DNA of 64,000 nt from Meira nashicola (Eukaryota > Basidiomycota > Exobasidiomycetes > Exobasidiales > Brachybasidiaceae). Within the stretch, counting starts at the first letter, position 1, and every line of letters begins with the position of its first letter. Shown piece after piece: positions 22,201 to 29,551 of this stretch. The position numbers and the translations under genes are program-made. Location: positions 124,001 to 188,000 of the forward strand of contig BCJU01000002.1 of NCBI GenBank assembly GCA_001600355.1, given 5' to 3'. Under the pieces are notes generated by a model. The model saw only the letters and a list, made by a program, of their open reading frames with translations, did not search any database and was not told the origin of the DNA.

Positions 22201-23412
22201 GATCGTGCAATTCGTTTCTTTGAAGTTCTCTGTAATTCTGATAAAGCAGAATGTTCAATGTGTCATTATGACCTGTCCACATTTGCAGATGAAAGTTCAC
22301 GACAAGAATCACCTATTGATGATATCGGAATGGGTCAAGGTATTTCTGACGATCAAGGTAGCAAAAAGCCAGTATTAACGAAATGTGCACATCTTTTATG
22401 TACACATTGCTTGGAGCGAGCCATAAATTCAGGTGATCAAACGATGGACAACATCGATGAAGAAACTCGCATTGCTTGTCCAGATTGCGGTACGGCGATT
22501 GCAGCATTAACAGAGATACGTACTTTGATGCCGGGTGACATTGAAAAAGATACAAAGGTGAAAAATGTTTTGACAAAGGAGACCTTTGGAGCTGATATCG
22601 GAATTCCAGTTGACAAACGATCGAATCAGAGTACAAAGATTCGTGCTCTGGTAGAAGAATTAGAAACGTTTAGTCGAAGTAACCGATTCAGTAAGCTCTA
22701 TGATGATAACCAACCTCATCTCGATCAAGTGGCTGCAGATGCTACAGAAAAGGAGATGGGATACAACGATGAGGTTTATGTTACCCAAGTAGGATCGCCT
22801 ACTAAACCAATTAAATCTGTCGTATTCTCTCAATGGACAAGTATGTTAGATCGTGTAGCGCGAGCGGTACATCGAGCAGGCATCAAATCTGCTACTTTGG
22901 ATGGAAGGATGAAAAGATTTGAGCGAAATGAAAATTTAGAGAAATTTCAAAATGATCCTTCGGTTGAAGTATTTTTGATCAGTTTGAAAGCTGGTGGTGT
23001 TGGATTGAATTTGGTTAGCGCTTGTCGTGCTTACCTCTTGGAACCATATTGGAACCCTGCGACGGAAAATCAAGGTCTTGATCGTGTTCATCGAATGGGA
23101 CAATTACGACCTGTCATTACGACAAAGTACATCGTTTCACGTAGTATTGAAGAGAACATGTTGGAATTACAACGTTTAAAGATGGAATTGGCCGAAAGCG
23201 TTAGCGGAAAGGGAAGAAAGTTGAGTCGTGAACAAGAACTTAACATCTTGTTTAACGATGATTTCTCATCAAGGCGTAGAAATAATAATGCTCAAGCTTC
23301 AACGTCAAGGATCACTGATGCTGCTGCTGAAGATAGCAATACGGAAAGTGAAGGAGATCGTCAAGATGAAACGAAGAAGGAGAAAGAAGATGATGATGAT
23401 GATGGGGCGTAG
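19243..23412 (+). CDS. SNF2-family ATPase with RING finger, Rad5/HLTF-like
   Basis: 1389 aa, one exon, ATG at 19243. The N-terminal 200 residues are disordered and hold a direct repeat of SHQAEVNVKPNPQQ (residues about 105-132). A region near residues 190-330 (VICIGVICASMLATFGI; EPFGVLAEKHALAIYPLL) resembles a diverged HIRAN domain. SNF2 motifs follow: I LADDMGLGKT (about 525), II LDEAH (about 770), III SRICLTGTPVQNR. A RING finger (CSMCHYD ... CAHLLCTHCLE ... CPDCG) sits inside the helicase at about 1004-1085, as in Rad5, Rad16 and HLTF. Motifs V/VI are LISLKAGGVGLNLV and DRVHRMGQ. Family knowledge: such proteins polyubiquitinate PCNA and remodel stalled forks, or act in global repair or SUMO-targeted turnover. 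Two long acidic/basic inserts between motifs I and II are unusual. Rad5-like fits best; Rad16 or Uls1 types are not excluded. Confidence 0.85.
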   Translation: MSSDPALKAEDGTEYFSLSPSPPALSEAGPSRQQKVESFPPKLTHEAIQQHNAMNPPLDEKPSPFATAQQPLKVSPSFAPLNPSMGQDLHTFHNGRQAQLLSHQAEVNVKPNPQQLQSHQAEVNVKPNPQQFIYSGQGSSSAQMPNGPKKEVESKHTAIDLTKDGDDDITLVSAKGPSVLTHDPRQVICIGVICASMLATFGIPDSLTMPYLPSHLSEINAHPRWHKKGWPPGAEYYLEPGYRPIELTARAAPKPQIHVHDLVTPYDNNGQPEVRREPFGVLAEKHALAIYPLLSTRRMRIAARIKVVPRTMAKNYLQSIELLCFMARKDVPSFSISLLQYNVPLLNPPRYDPNQFEYAPPLEVPNLRNSYGMYNPLPYGQPNPYVQTNPFGQILPQYGSSHLMPNRGMVIQTREETEEERRKQMDKVYANLPDGETLATTKVDEALITTPLMNHQMRALTFLLDHEKNKTFEEDGKGDNIISLWMAKREEGRIVSYKNVVTREKQTQLPKICRGAILADDMGLGKTLSTISLIATTHEEAREWSKKKILTDDQGEALPDEEEDSDDSDVIAIDVPGAPKRAKIEHSTDGSKHANGKKKKEGKREHKKKELEGMKRDNIKVRSRATLVVLPLTLVSAWEEQIRLHWAPDKRPKIYVHHGHNRLKDPKKIARHNIVMTTYSTLASEYSILATHEDSDSEEDEKDNDEEEVVVTDENGNVIGRRLTAAEKAAAIKKKNSLNRKRKRKADKRKRLEKGEGFPLQQIEWFRIVLDEAHTIKESRTLQSRAACFLMARSRICLTGTPVQNRIQDLYALIRFLRLEPFDDPIVWNRFCASVDSKIGLDAAKRIKKAAEKEEPLDSTAMKCVQTIMKYLTLRRTKDMKMADGTKILELPPKYNRTVQLDFDPHERATYNEMRQQYKDDFEEMKKNDTLKYNYASILHEISNLRMTCDHIELVESNKDIRHRKEDPLNEDEDPDALIKREGISRDRAIRFFEVLCNSDKAECSMCHYDLSTFADESSRQESPIDDIGMGQGISDDQGSKKPVLTKCAHLLCTHCLERAINSGDQTMDNIDEETRIACPDCGTAIAALTEIRTLMPGDIEKDTKVKNVLTKETFGADIGIPVDKRSNQSTKIRALVEELETFSRSNRFSKLYDDNQPHLDQVAADATEKEMGYNDEVYVTQVGSPTKPIKSVVFSQWTSMLDRVARAVHRAGIKSATLDGRMKRFERNENLEKFQNDPSVEVFLISLKAGGVGLNLVSACRAYLLEPYWNPATENQGLDRVHRMGQLRPVITTKYIVSRSIEENMLELQRLKMELAESVSGKGRKLSREQELNILFNDDFSSRRRNNNAQASTSRITDAAAEDSNTESEGDRQDETKKEKEDDDDDGA

Positions 23413-23789
23413 AACTTGAAAGGAGATTGTAGAGTTGCAAAAGTACATATGTTTTTTTTTCTATTTATAACGACAAAATACCTCATCAACATGTGTATAC
23501 CACCTGTTTAATCCGACAATTGTAAATGTAATTCACACTTTTAGTAAATAGATAATCTTTGATATTTCGAGAGCATCTACAGCACCGACACCGAAACCCC
23601 GAAGTAGGATACGTCACCTTTGCCCCGAAAAGTTTCGGCGAACGGGACATGTGACATGATTTGGATCCGAATGAGGGCGATTGCGAGATCAAAGAAGATG
23701 ACGAACGATAAGTTGGATCGATTGCAAGGGTATAAAAGTGGCTCGAGTCAAACTTTAATTTTAAGTTTATATGTAAGAACGCCATCAAG
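23413..23789. promoter_or_regulatory. Intergenic region with TATA box for the first secreted-protein gene
   Basis: A strong TATA box (TATAAAAG, 23731-23738) lies 52 bp before the ATG at 23790. An inverted repeat CCGAAAC / GTTTCGG (about 23591 and 23626) lies further upstream, with repeated CCCCGAA units between the arms. Confidence 0.6.
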
Positions 23790-24257
23790 ATGAAAATGCG
23801 TTGGCATCGAATCATTGTCTTCATTTTCACTTGTTTGTTAATGACTTCTTTCTCGTTTAAACAAGAAGAAGGAAAAGGGTTCAGTTCAAATAGTGAACAT
23901 AGTAGCTTATCAAGTCATGGCAGTAACGGAGGAGGAGGAGAAAACTTTTTAACTGGTACAAAACGAGTAAGATTTGATTTGAATAAACCAGCACAAGTCG
24001 TATCACATGTTTCAACGGCCAACTCCGTTCAAAAGAATGATTTGGAGAGTATAAAAGATACTGCTTCTTCTCCTCCATCGTCACCATCACCATCAGCGAA
24101 ACGAATTAAAGTTGGACCTAAGAAAAATAAAACGCCAAATCCTTATCCTAAAGGATCAATTGAAAGAAAAATGGAAACTCATAGAAGACAAGTACTTGGT
24201 TCAATTGAGGCTCATGAACGCAGAAGACGAAATCGTATTGCATCAGCTTTAGCTTGA
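23790..24257 (+). CDS. Small basic secreted protein, DLN-containing
   Basis: 155 aa, ATG at 23790. Residues 1-23 form a signal peptide (IIVFIFTCLLMTSFSF core). The mature part is Ser-rich and then strongly basic. It contains VRFDLNKPAQ (DLN at residues 63-65), a proline/serine patch (SSPPSSPSPSAKRIK), and a C-terminal basic helix (PKGSIERKMETHRRQVLGS, then HERRRRNR). AKRIKVGPKKNK and RRRRNR could act as nuclear signals. There are no mature cysteines and no known enzyme domain. First of four tandem genes of similar design. The KGSIE helix recurs in the protein at 60984-61535. Function unknown; a secreted effector is an inference. Confidence 0.75.
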   Translation: MKMRWHRIIVFIFTCLLMTSFSFKQEEGKGFSSNSEHSSLSSHGSNGGGGENFLTGTKRVRFDLNKPAQVVSHVSTANSVQKNDLESIKDTASSPPSSPSPSAKRIKVGPKKNKTPNPYPKGSIERKMETHRRQVLGSIEAHERRRRNRIASALA

Positions 24258-24321
24258 CGAGATGGTTTTTGTTCGGGGACAAGATTGATGCAATTTTGTA
24301 CACTTGTATATCGGGGCGGCT

Positions 24322-24328
24322 TATAAAG
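24322..24328 (+). promoter_or_regulatory. TATA box of the second secreted-protein gene
   Basis: TATAAAG 108 bp upstream of the ATG at 24436, with TGTACACT at 24297-24304 just before it. Confidence 0.55.
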
Positions 24329-24435
24329 TTTTACACGACTTGTGTGTTTAACGGAAGGGGTTTTATATTTATACTTTCCATCAACCAATTCCGTCTTTTA
24401 TCCCAATCAATTTTATCCTTTATTGAGTTTATATA

Positions 24436-25086
24436 ATGTCAAAGTTTATCTTGACTGCGTTATTGGCAATCTTTGTTTTTATTCAAGTCTTTATGACTTG
24501 TACAAATGCTGCATCTGGAACGTCTGATTCAATTTCTCATCATGATCAACCAGAACCCAATTCACCGTCCTCTTTCGAAGATGCGTTGATATATCCAAAA
24601 CAAGCAATTTCACCTTATCATATTAATGAAAGACCATCAAATGCATTCGTAAAACCACTTTCACAAAAGATTCCAAAGATTACATTAAAGATTGGTAAAA
24701 TACGAGCAGAAGAAGCATGGAAACGATTTCGATATCAAGAATTACCTTCCCAATCGACAAAAAAGCAGAAGAATTCAAATTATGATTCTGACGGTAGATC
24801 ACCAACAACTAAAATTTTACGTCATTCTCTTTCTGGTAAATTAAAAAAGCATGATAAATTTGAAAAAGCTATGAAAAGTATGAAAAAGTTTACAAAAACG
24901 TTTAAAAGTCCAGAAGAACGTTTAAAAATAAAAGAAGAAAATATTTATGCAAAACAATATCCAGTAAAATCAACAACGGATAAAGAAATATCAAGAGAAT
25001 TTTCAAGAAAGATTCGAGCTAAACAAATGATCAGAGATAGAAAATTACACCTTTCAGCTCTTACCATTAAACGAAAAAGAGAATGA
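24436..25086 (+). CDS. Basic secreted protein, 216 aa
   Basis: ATG at 24436. Residues 1-27 form a signal peptide (ILTALLAIFVFIQVFMTCTNA, likely cut after NA). The mature protein is Lys/Arg-rich and without cysteine. Segments include KITLKIGKIRAEEAWKRF, then KAMKSMKKFTKTFKSPEER, and a C-terminal basic tail ending TIKRKRE. Much of it should be helical. It lies 178 nt after the previous secreted gene on the same strand. No domain is recognised. The KRKR tail could serve nuclear import if the protein enters another cell, but that is speculation. Confidence 0.72.
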   Translation: MSKFILTALLAIFVFIQVFMTCTNAASGTSDSISHHDQPEPNSPSSFEDALIYPKQAISPYHINERPSNAFVKPLSQKIPKITLKIGKIRAEEAWKRFRYQELPSQSTKKQKNSNYDSDGRSPTTKILRHSLSGKLKKHDKFEKAMKSMKKFTKTFKSPEERLKIKEENIYAKQYPVKSTTDKEISREFSRKIRAKQMIRDRKLHLSALTIKRKRE

Positions 25087-25139
25087 TTTGAGTAAAATTC
25101 GAAATTATTGAACGTGCAATGTGTGTACGCCATCAAGGG

Positions 25140-25165
25140 GCATTGTGTACTTGTGTACACAATGC
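25140..25165. promoter_or_regulatory. Perfect 11-bp palindrome containing TGTACACA
   Basis: Arms GCATTGTGTAC and GTACACAATGC around a 4-nt TTGT spacer, 87 bp before the ATG at 25252. The right arm includes TGTACACA and is followed by ATGCATAC-like bases. A related element precedes the gene at 43696. Confidence 0.6.
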
Positions 25166-25251
25166 ATACTTTCAAGTCTTGTAAGAAACTCAATTTTTTA
25201 TCAGCTATCTTTCTATCTTCCACCATCATAATTTTGATCTGTTTTTCAACG

Positions 25252-25908
25252 ATGAAAGTTATCTTCATTCTTTTCACTTTGATTACCTTTGCATCTTTCA
25301 CTTTTCAAACGTCTACTTGGCGTAATTCTGAATTGATGAATGTTGTCAATCAAAGGTTAAGTACTTATTCAAGTCAAACTCAACCTCAAACTTCGCAACC
25401 TGCTGGCTCTACTTCACATCATGAACCTAGTCAAATTCAAGCATCTCATGTTGCACCTTCAAATGAACAATCATCATCTCGTAGACGTAGGGAACGAAAG
25501 GGAAAAAGTACTGTTCAATCATCTGAACCAATGCAGACACATGATACAAACAAAGCAATTATAAAAGAGGAACATTCTTCCGAACATGCTACTAGTAAAA
25601 GTCGAAAACGTAAAAGCGAATCATCAGACATTCACTCTACCGAACAACAAATCGTCAAAAAGAAAAAGATGTCTGAAGAACAAAGAATTTTAACAAAACA
25701 AAGAATGTTAAAAGATTGGGCACCGGGAGGACGTAGAAGAGAAGCACATGAAAAGAAACAAAAAGAAATTTTAGATGCTCTCGCTAGATCTCAACTTAAC
25801 AAATCTCCTTCTCCTTCTCATTCTCCAAATTCACCTAAAACAGCAGAAAAGCCAGCACCAAAGAAAAAACAAAAGACTACAATAAAGATTGAGCCTAAAG
25901 ATAATTAG
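25252..25908 (+). CDS. Basic secreted protein with SELxxVVxQ motif, 218 aa
   Basis: The frame extends upstream to 25108 but only with TTG; the ATG at 25252 gives a clean signal peptide (VIFILFTLITFASF). Residues 26-34 read SELMNVVNQ, shared in form with the protein at 26601 (SELNKVVGQ). A Ser/Gln-rich linker follows with basic clusters SRRRRERKGK, KSRKRKSE and VKKKKKMSEEQ, then a C-terminal helix (GGRRREAHEKKQKEILDALA) and a Pro/Lys tail. There are no cysteines. The clusters look like nuclear localisation signals, odd for a secreted protein unless it enters a host nucleus. Function unknown. Confidence 0.75.
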   Translation: MKVIFILFTLITFASFTFQTSTWRNSELMNVVNQRLSTYSSQTQPQTSQPAGSTSHHEPSQIQASHVAPSNEQSSSRRRRERKGKSTVQSSEPMQTHDTNKAIIKEEHSSEHATSKSRKRKSESSDIHSTEQQIVKKKKMSEEQRILTKQRMLKDWAPGGRRREAHEKKQKEILDALARSQLNKSPSPSHSPNSPKTAEKPAPKKKQKTTIKIEPKDN

Positions 25909-26600
25909 ATGATTATATAAACACATCTTATTATCCATGTACATATTTCCAGTGTCTTTCGTTTTGATGACAAATTTGATGTATATATCTGTTTATTGGG
26001 AGAGAAACATTAGAAAGTACGCAAATAAACTGATTTTATCTCGGTTACAAAAATTGCAGTGTCTTCTTTATCAAGAATAATTTGTTCTCTATACTTGTTT
26101 ATTAGGGCAAAAACATAAAAAGTGTTTAAATGAACAGCTTTTCACTTTGGATAAAGAAATTGCGGTGTCATTTTTGTATATCACAAGCGATAACCACAAA
26201 TGGGGCAATGCAACTGGACAGCTTTTTCTCTCGGTTATAAGAATGCAGTGCCTTTCTTATCAAGAATTAATGTACCTTCTATTCACATTTCGAACAAATT
26301 TACACTGCTTTTGTGTTGACTACACCGAATTTCAACAGAGCCTTTTCAGCTTGGCAAGCGAAGTAAGAACAAATAATAATAATAATCCAAATTGTGTGTT
26401 ATACGAAAATTATCAACGCCCGAACACTTTCCGAAGCTTTTATGTGGCTGTGATAATATCAATGGATGATCAAGTATGATGCGTAGGAAAAGAATTCTTA
26501 TTCTTCCTACTTGTTAGAAAAGGTATATAAAGAGCAAGTTTGAATACTTTGTTTTTTTCCTACCTCATCTTCAAATATTCTTTAACACTTGAAGCCAATC
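25909..26600. repeat. Intergenic region with diverged ~106-nt tandem repeat and TATA box
   Basis: Two copies begin TGTTTATT at 25990 and 26096, 106 nt apart, and carry TGCAGTGTC at 26055 and TGCGGTGTC at 26161. A third partial copy has TGCAGTGCC at 26244 and the phrase CTCGGTTA also found in copy 1. The copies are strongly diverged. An open frame at 26147-26479 starts with TTG and is probably not a gene. TATATAAAG at 26524-26532 is the likely TATA box for the gene at 26601. Confidence 0.55.
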
Positions 26601-26864
26601 ATGCATTTTAATCGTTTAACAATTATTACAATTTTATTTGCATTTATGTTTTGTGCAAATGCTATTCCTTCAACGTTGAAGGACTCTGAATTGAACAAAG
26701 TTGTAGGTCAACAAACGGAAGCTGAGAAAAAGGCTGCTGCAGCTGAAGCTGAAGCAGCAGCAAAAGCACGAGCAAAAGCACAAGAACAAGCAAATATCGA
26801 TAGAGTTCGTCGAGAAGCTATTGCAAAAGCTCAAAGCCGCGGTGGAAGTTCTTCACATCATTAA
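26601..26864 (+). CDS. Very small secreted protein, Ala/Lys-rich, SELxxVVxQ motif
   Basis: 87 aa from the ATG at 26601; four earlier codons begin with TTG. The signal peptide (LTIITILFAFMFCANA) is cut near residue 21. The mature protein begins IPSTLKDSELNKVVGQ, then a highly charged alanine-rich helix (EKKAAAAEAEAAAKARAKAQ) and a tail with VRREAIAKAQSRGG and HH. The SELNKVVGQ motif sits at the same distance from the signal peptide as in the upstream neighbour. TATA box 70 bp upstream. No cysteines. Function unknown; it belongs by layout to the tandem secreted set. Confidence 0.72.
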   Translation: MHFNRLTIITILFAFMFCANAIPSTLKDSELNKVVGQQTEAEKKAAAAEAEAAAKARAKAQEQANIDRVRREAIAKAQSRGGSSSHH

Positions 26865-27445
26865 TTCGGCTGCAAGTTGATCAAAAGAGTGTTTTCCTGG
26901 AGAAACCTCTAGAACTTCACACGGGAATCGAATTATAACTGGTTTATAATCGATACTTATCTTTATCGTCATATGACTTCATTTTATTAGAATCGCGATC
27001 CGTCACTTCATCTTTATTATGTCACATGTTCCATAAATTTACCTTGTCCATCCTCTTATTCTTCTTGTCTCAATTTATTTTTTTAAATGAACTCCTTTAT
27101 TGTTTAAGAATATTCTCTAGTTCGGCTCCTCTTTTCTTTTTTTAATTTTTAATAAATTAAGATTACCCATCTGACACGCGTTCACTGCCCCTTTTCTGCA
27201 TTGCGTACGAAAGATAGGAAGCTTCATTTATTTTTAGCTTTTTTTTATTCGGAATAGTAGATACCTTGTGCTACGCCGAAGCACCCTACCTGTGTACGTG
27301 GGTACATATAAAGTCTAGATCAAATCGAAAAAGAGAAAGGGAGATTTTTAGTCAAAAGCGCGTGTCTAAAAGTGTCGAAAGACATCAATCGCCCTTTTCT
27401 CTTTCTTGTTTTTTTTTTCTCTCCTTCCATCATATTCTTACAAAT
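26865..27445. other. Intergenic region, no gene seen
   Basis: Very AT-rich with pyrimidine tracts just before the ATG at 27446. ACGCGT at 27176-27181. An open frame continuing upstream of 27446 from 27266 starts without ATG and is treated as 5' UTR. Confidence 0.4.
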
Positions 27446-28171
27446 ATGGTCAGACTGGCAAAAAAAGGAAGAAGTTCTGAATTATCTACAAGTATGCCCT
27501 CCACCGAAATCACACCATTCTCTCAATCTCTTGATGCTTCTCTTGATGAATCAAGTGCAGATGAATTAGGTCCTGAAACAGAAGAACAAGCAAGCGAAAT
27601 TGCATCTACTCCTGCAAAATTAACGCCAAAAAAACGTGGAAGACCTTCACTTGCTTCAAGAGTAAATTCAACCAATTCTCCTCCATCGGAAAATGATATC
27701 GTTGTAAAAGAACGTGATGGTCATAAGATCAAATTAGTTCTGTATAATCAATTTCGTTGTGGTAGATGTAAAACTTCCGGTCAAGATTGTGTTGTTGAGA
27801 TTGGACGAAAAGGTTCACATGTGGTCAGATGTGATTTATGTATAGCAAGAAATCAAAGTGTAACACAATGTACACTTCCTCTTCACACTTTATTGGATTT
27901 GGATAAACATAATCCACATTTGGAATATACAATTAATAAACTGGAAAATGTGGTAAAGAAGAATGGTCAAGGCGTTCAATTTGCTTCAAACTCACACAAA
28001 AAAGAAGGTTCAGTCAAGGCAGACGTTTCAACTTATATTCCAGAAAATCGTTTACGTGAAGCAAAAGCAAGATTGAACAGTTTGAGAAAAGCTTGTGAGT
28101 TGAACGGCGACAAATTAATCGCAAGTCAATTGGAAGATATCATCTCAGAATGTCTTTCTGAAAATGCCTGA
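27446..28171 (+). CDS. Nuclear-type protein with AT-hook and Cys cluster, 241 aa
   Basis: Start chosen at the ATG at 27446 (MVRLAKKGRSS). Residues about 60-67 hold an AT-hook-like KKRGRPS. Residues about 107-145 hold a cysteine cluster: CGRCKTSGQDC, then CDLCIARNQSVTQC, giving C-x2-C-x6-C followed by C-x2-C-x10-C. The first half has the spacing of one leg of a fungal Zn2Cys6 knot, but the whole does not match the classic pattern. The C-terminal part is helical (RLREAKARLNSLRKACELNG). Together these suggest a DNA-binding or chromatin protein. I do not recognise a named family. Short acidic Ser-rich N-terminus, no membrane segment. Confidence 0.7.
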   Translation: MVRLAKKGRSSELSTSMPSTEITPFSQSLDASLDESSADELGPETEEQASEIASTPAKLTPKKRGRPSLASRVNSTNSPPSENDIVVKERDGHKIKLVLYNQFRCGRCKTSGQDCVVEIGRKGSHVVRCDLCIARNQSVTQCTLPLHTLLDLDKHNPHLEYTINKLENVVKKNGQGVQFASNSHKKEGSVKADVSTYIPENRLREAKARLNSLRKACELNGDKLIASQLEDIISECLSENA

Positions 28172-28619
28172 AAAGAGGAGAGTGTGTTTGTGTATTATAC
28201 TTACTTCCATATCATTCAAAATACATTTCATATTTCGGTAGCATTAACATCTCTCTGTCTTGGTGTGGCTGTGCGCATATATCCAACTTAGGAACACTTT
28301 TTCGTCTAAATTATTCAGATAAGCAGCTCCATCAGACTGTTAGGTATAGTTGAACACATGATTTGCTCAGATTCATTCCATATACTTGCATCATGGCGGT
28401 CCCTACGCTGTTTCTTCAATATGATGGTTGCGAGACAAAAAGCGATTTACACGTATGTGCATGTATGCTTGTATGCACACAATTTCACTTCTTATTCCCC
28501 ACGCTCGCTCGCACGGTTAAATAGCAGTTTCTACGCGTCCCAAATGAGACATTTCGACCAGATCGAAAAATCGATTTTTACAACTACCACCACAACCGAT
28601 CGTAAATCGAGGAACAAAG
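28172..28619. promoter_or_regulatory. Promoter region of the RRM protein gene
   Basis: 448 nt between two genes on the same strand. ACGCGT at 28533-28538, 82 bp before the ATG at 28620. No gene seen. Confidence 0.4.
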
Positions 28620-29438
28620 ATGACAGATGTCAGTAAAAATGCACAAACAAGCGGCAACATTCATTTAGGAGAAGAAATGATGGATGCTGAAGATGATCAA
28701 AGTGAAATTTTTCCTGTTGATGCAAGTGAAACGATTTACGTAAAAAATTTGAATGAAAGTGTAAAAGTTGAAACACTAAAACAAACATTAAGAAATTTGT
28801 TTGGAATTTATGGTAAAATAATTGAAATAATTGCACATAAAAATGTTAGAATGCGAGGTCAAGCATTCATCTCTTTTGATTCAAAACAACCTGCCGTTAA
28901 AGCTGTAAAAGAAGTTAGAGGATTCCCGTTATATGGTAAACCGATTCAACTTGCTTTTGCAAGAACTACTTCAGATGAAATCATAAAGAGAAAAGTTAAA
29001 GAACAACAAAATGGTGATGAAGATGGTATCGAGTCAGCACTACAAGCACACAAACAGCAAAGGCTAGAGCATAAAAAACGACAAAGGACACAATGGAGAA
29101 GAAGACAATTAGCTTTACGTGCTGGTGAAAATGAAGGTCAAAATGCAAGCACAGGTGGTGTACCAGAAAGAAGACAAGAAGCACAAATGCCAGAAGAATA
29201 CCTTCCGCCAAATAAAATCTTATTCATTCACAATGTACCGGATTCAATCGACAAGGACGCTTTGGACACTTTATTCAGATCGCATGATGGATTAAGCGAT
29301 GTTCGGCATATCCCTGGCCGCAATGTTGCATTTGTTGAATTTGTCAATGCAATGCAAAGTAGTGCTGCACGAGATGCACTGAACGGACATCAATTCACAC
29401 CCCAAAGTGAGAAATTAAGGATCACATTTGCAAAATGA
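28620..29438 (+). CDS. U1A/U2B''-like snRNP protein with two RRMs
   Basis: 272 aa, ATG at 28620. RRM1 (residues about 38-118) has RNP2 IYVKNLNE and RNP1 MRGQAFISF, and the block KTLRN-like LRNLFGIYGKIIEI typical of the U1A/U2B''/SNF family. The linker is basic (EHKKRQRTQWRRRQ). RRM2 (about 197-272) has ILFIHNVPDSID and NVAFVEFVN and ends LRITFAK, the usual C-terminus of this family. Family knowledge: these proteins bind stem-loops of U1 or U2 snRNA in the spliceosome. Fungi often have one protein doing both jobs; the sequence does not tell which. The 3' end converges with the giant coiled-coil gene across 113 nt. Confidence 0.9.
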   Translation: MTDVSKNAQTSGNIHLGEEMMDAEDDQSEIFPVDASETIYVKNLNESVKVETLKQTLRNLFGIYGKIIEIIAHKNVRMRGQAFISFDSKQPAVKAVKEVRGFPLYGKPIQLAFARTTSDEIIKRKVKEQQNGDEDGIESALQAHKQQRLEHKKRQRTQWRRRQLALRAGENEGQNASTGGVPERRQEAQMPEEYLPPNKILFIHNVPDSIDKDALDTLFRSHDGLSDVRHIPGRNVAFVEFVNAMQSSAARDALNGHQFTPQSEKLRITFAK

Positions 29439-29551
29439 TTTCCTTCTGCTCATCTTTTTGTATTTCTATCATCAATTATGTTGTACATCATACATTCATA
29501 TGCACTTTAATAGCAATTTTAAAAATACATCTTTAATTTTGTGCTCTACAC

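Noticed and set aside
26147..26479. 110-codon open frame
   Set aside because: No ATG start, no signal peptide or motif, and it lies across the diverged tandem repeat.
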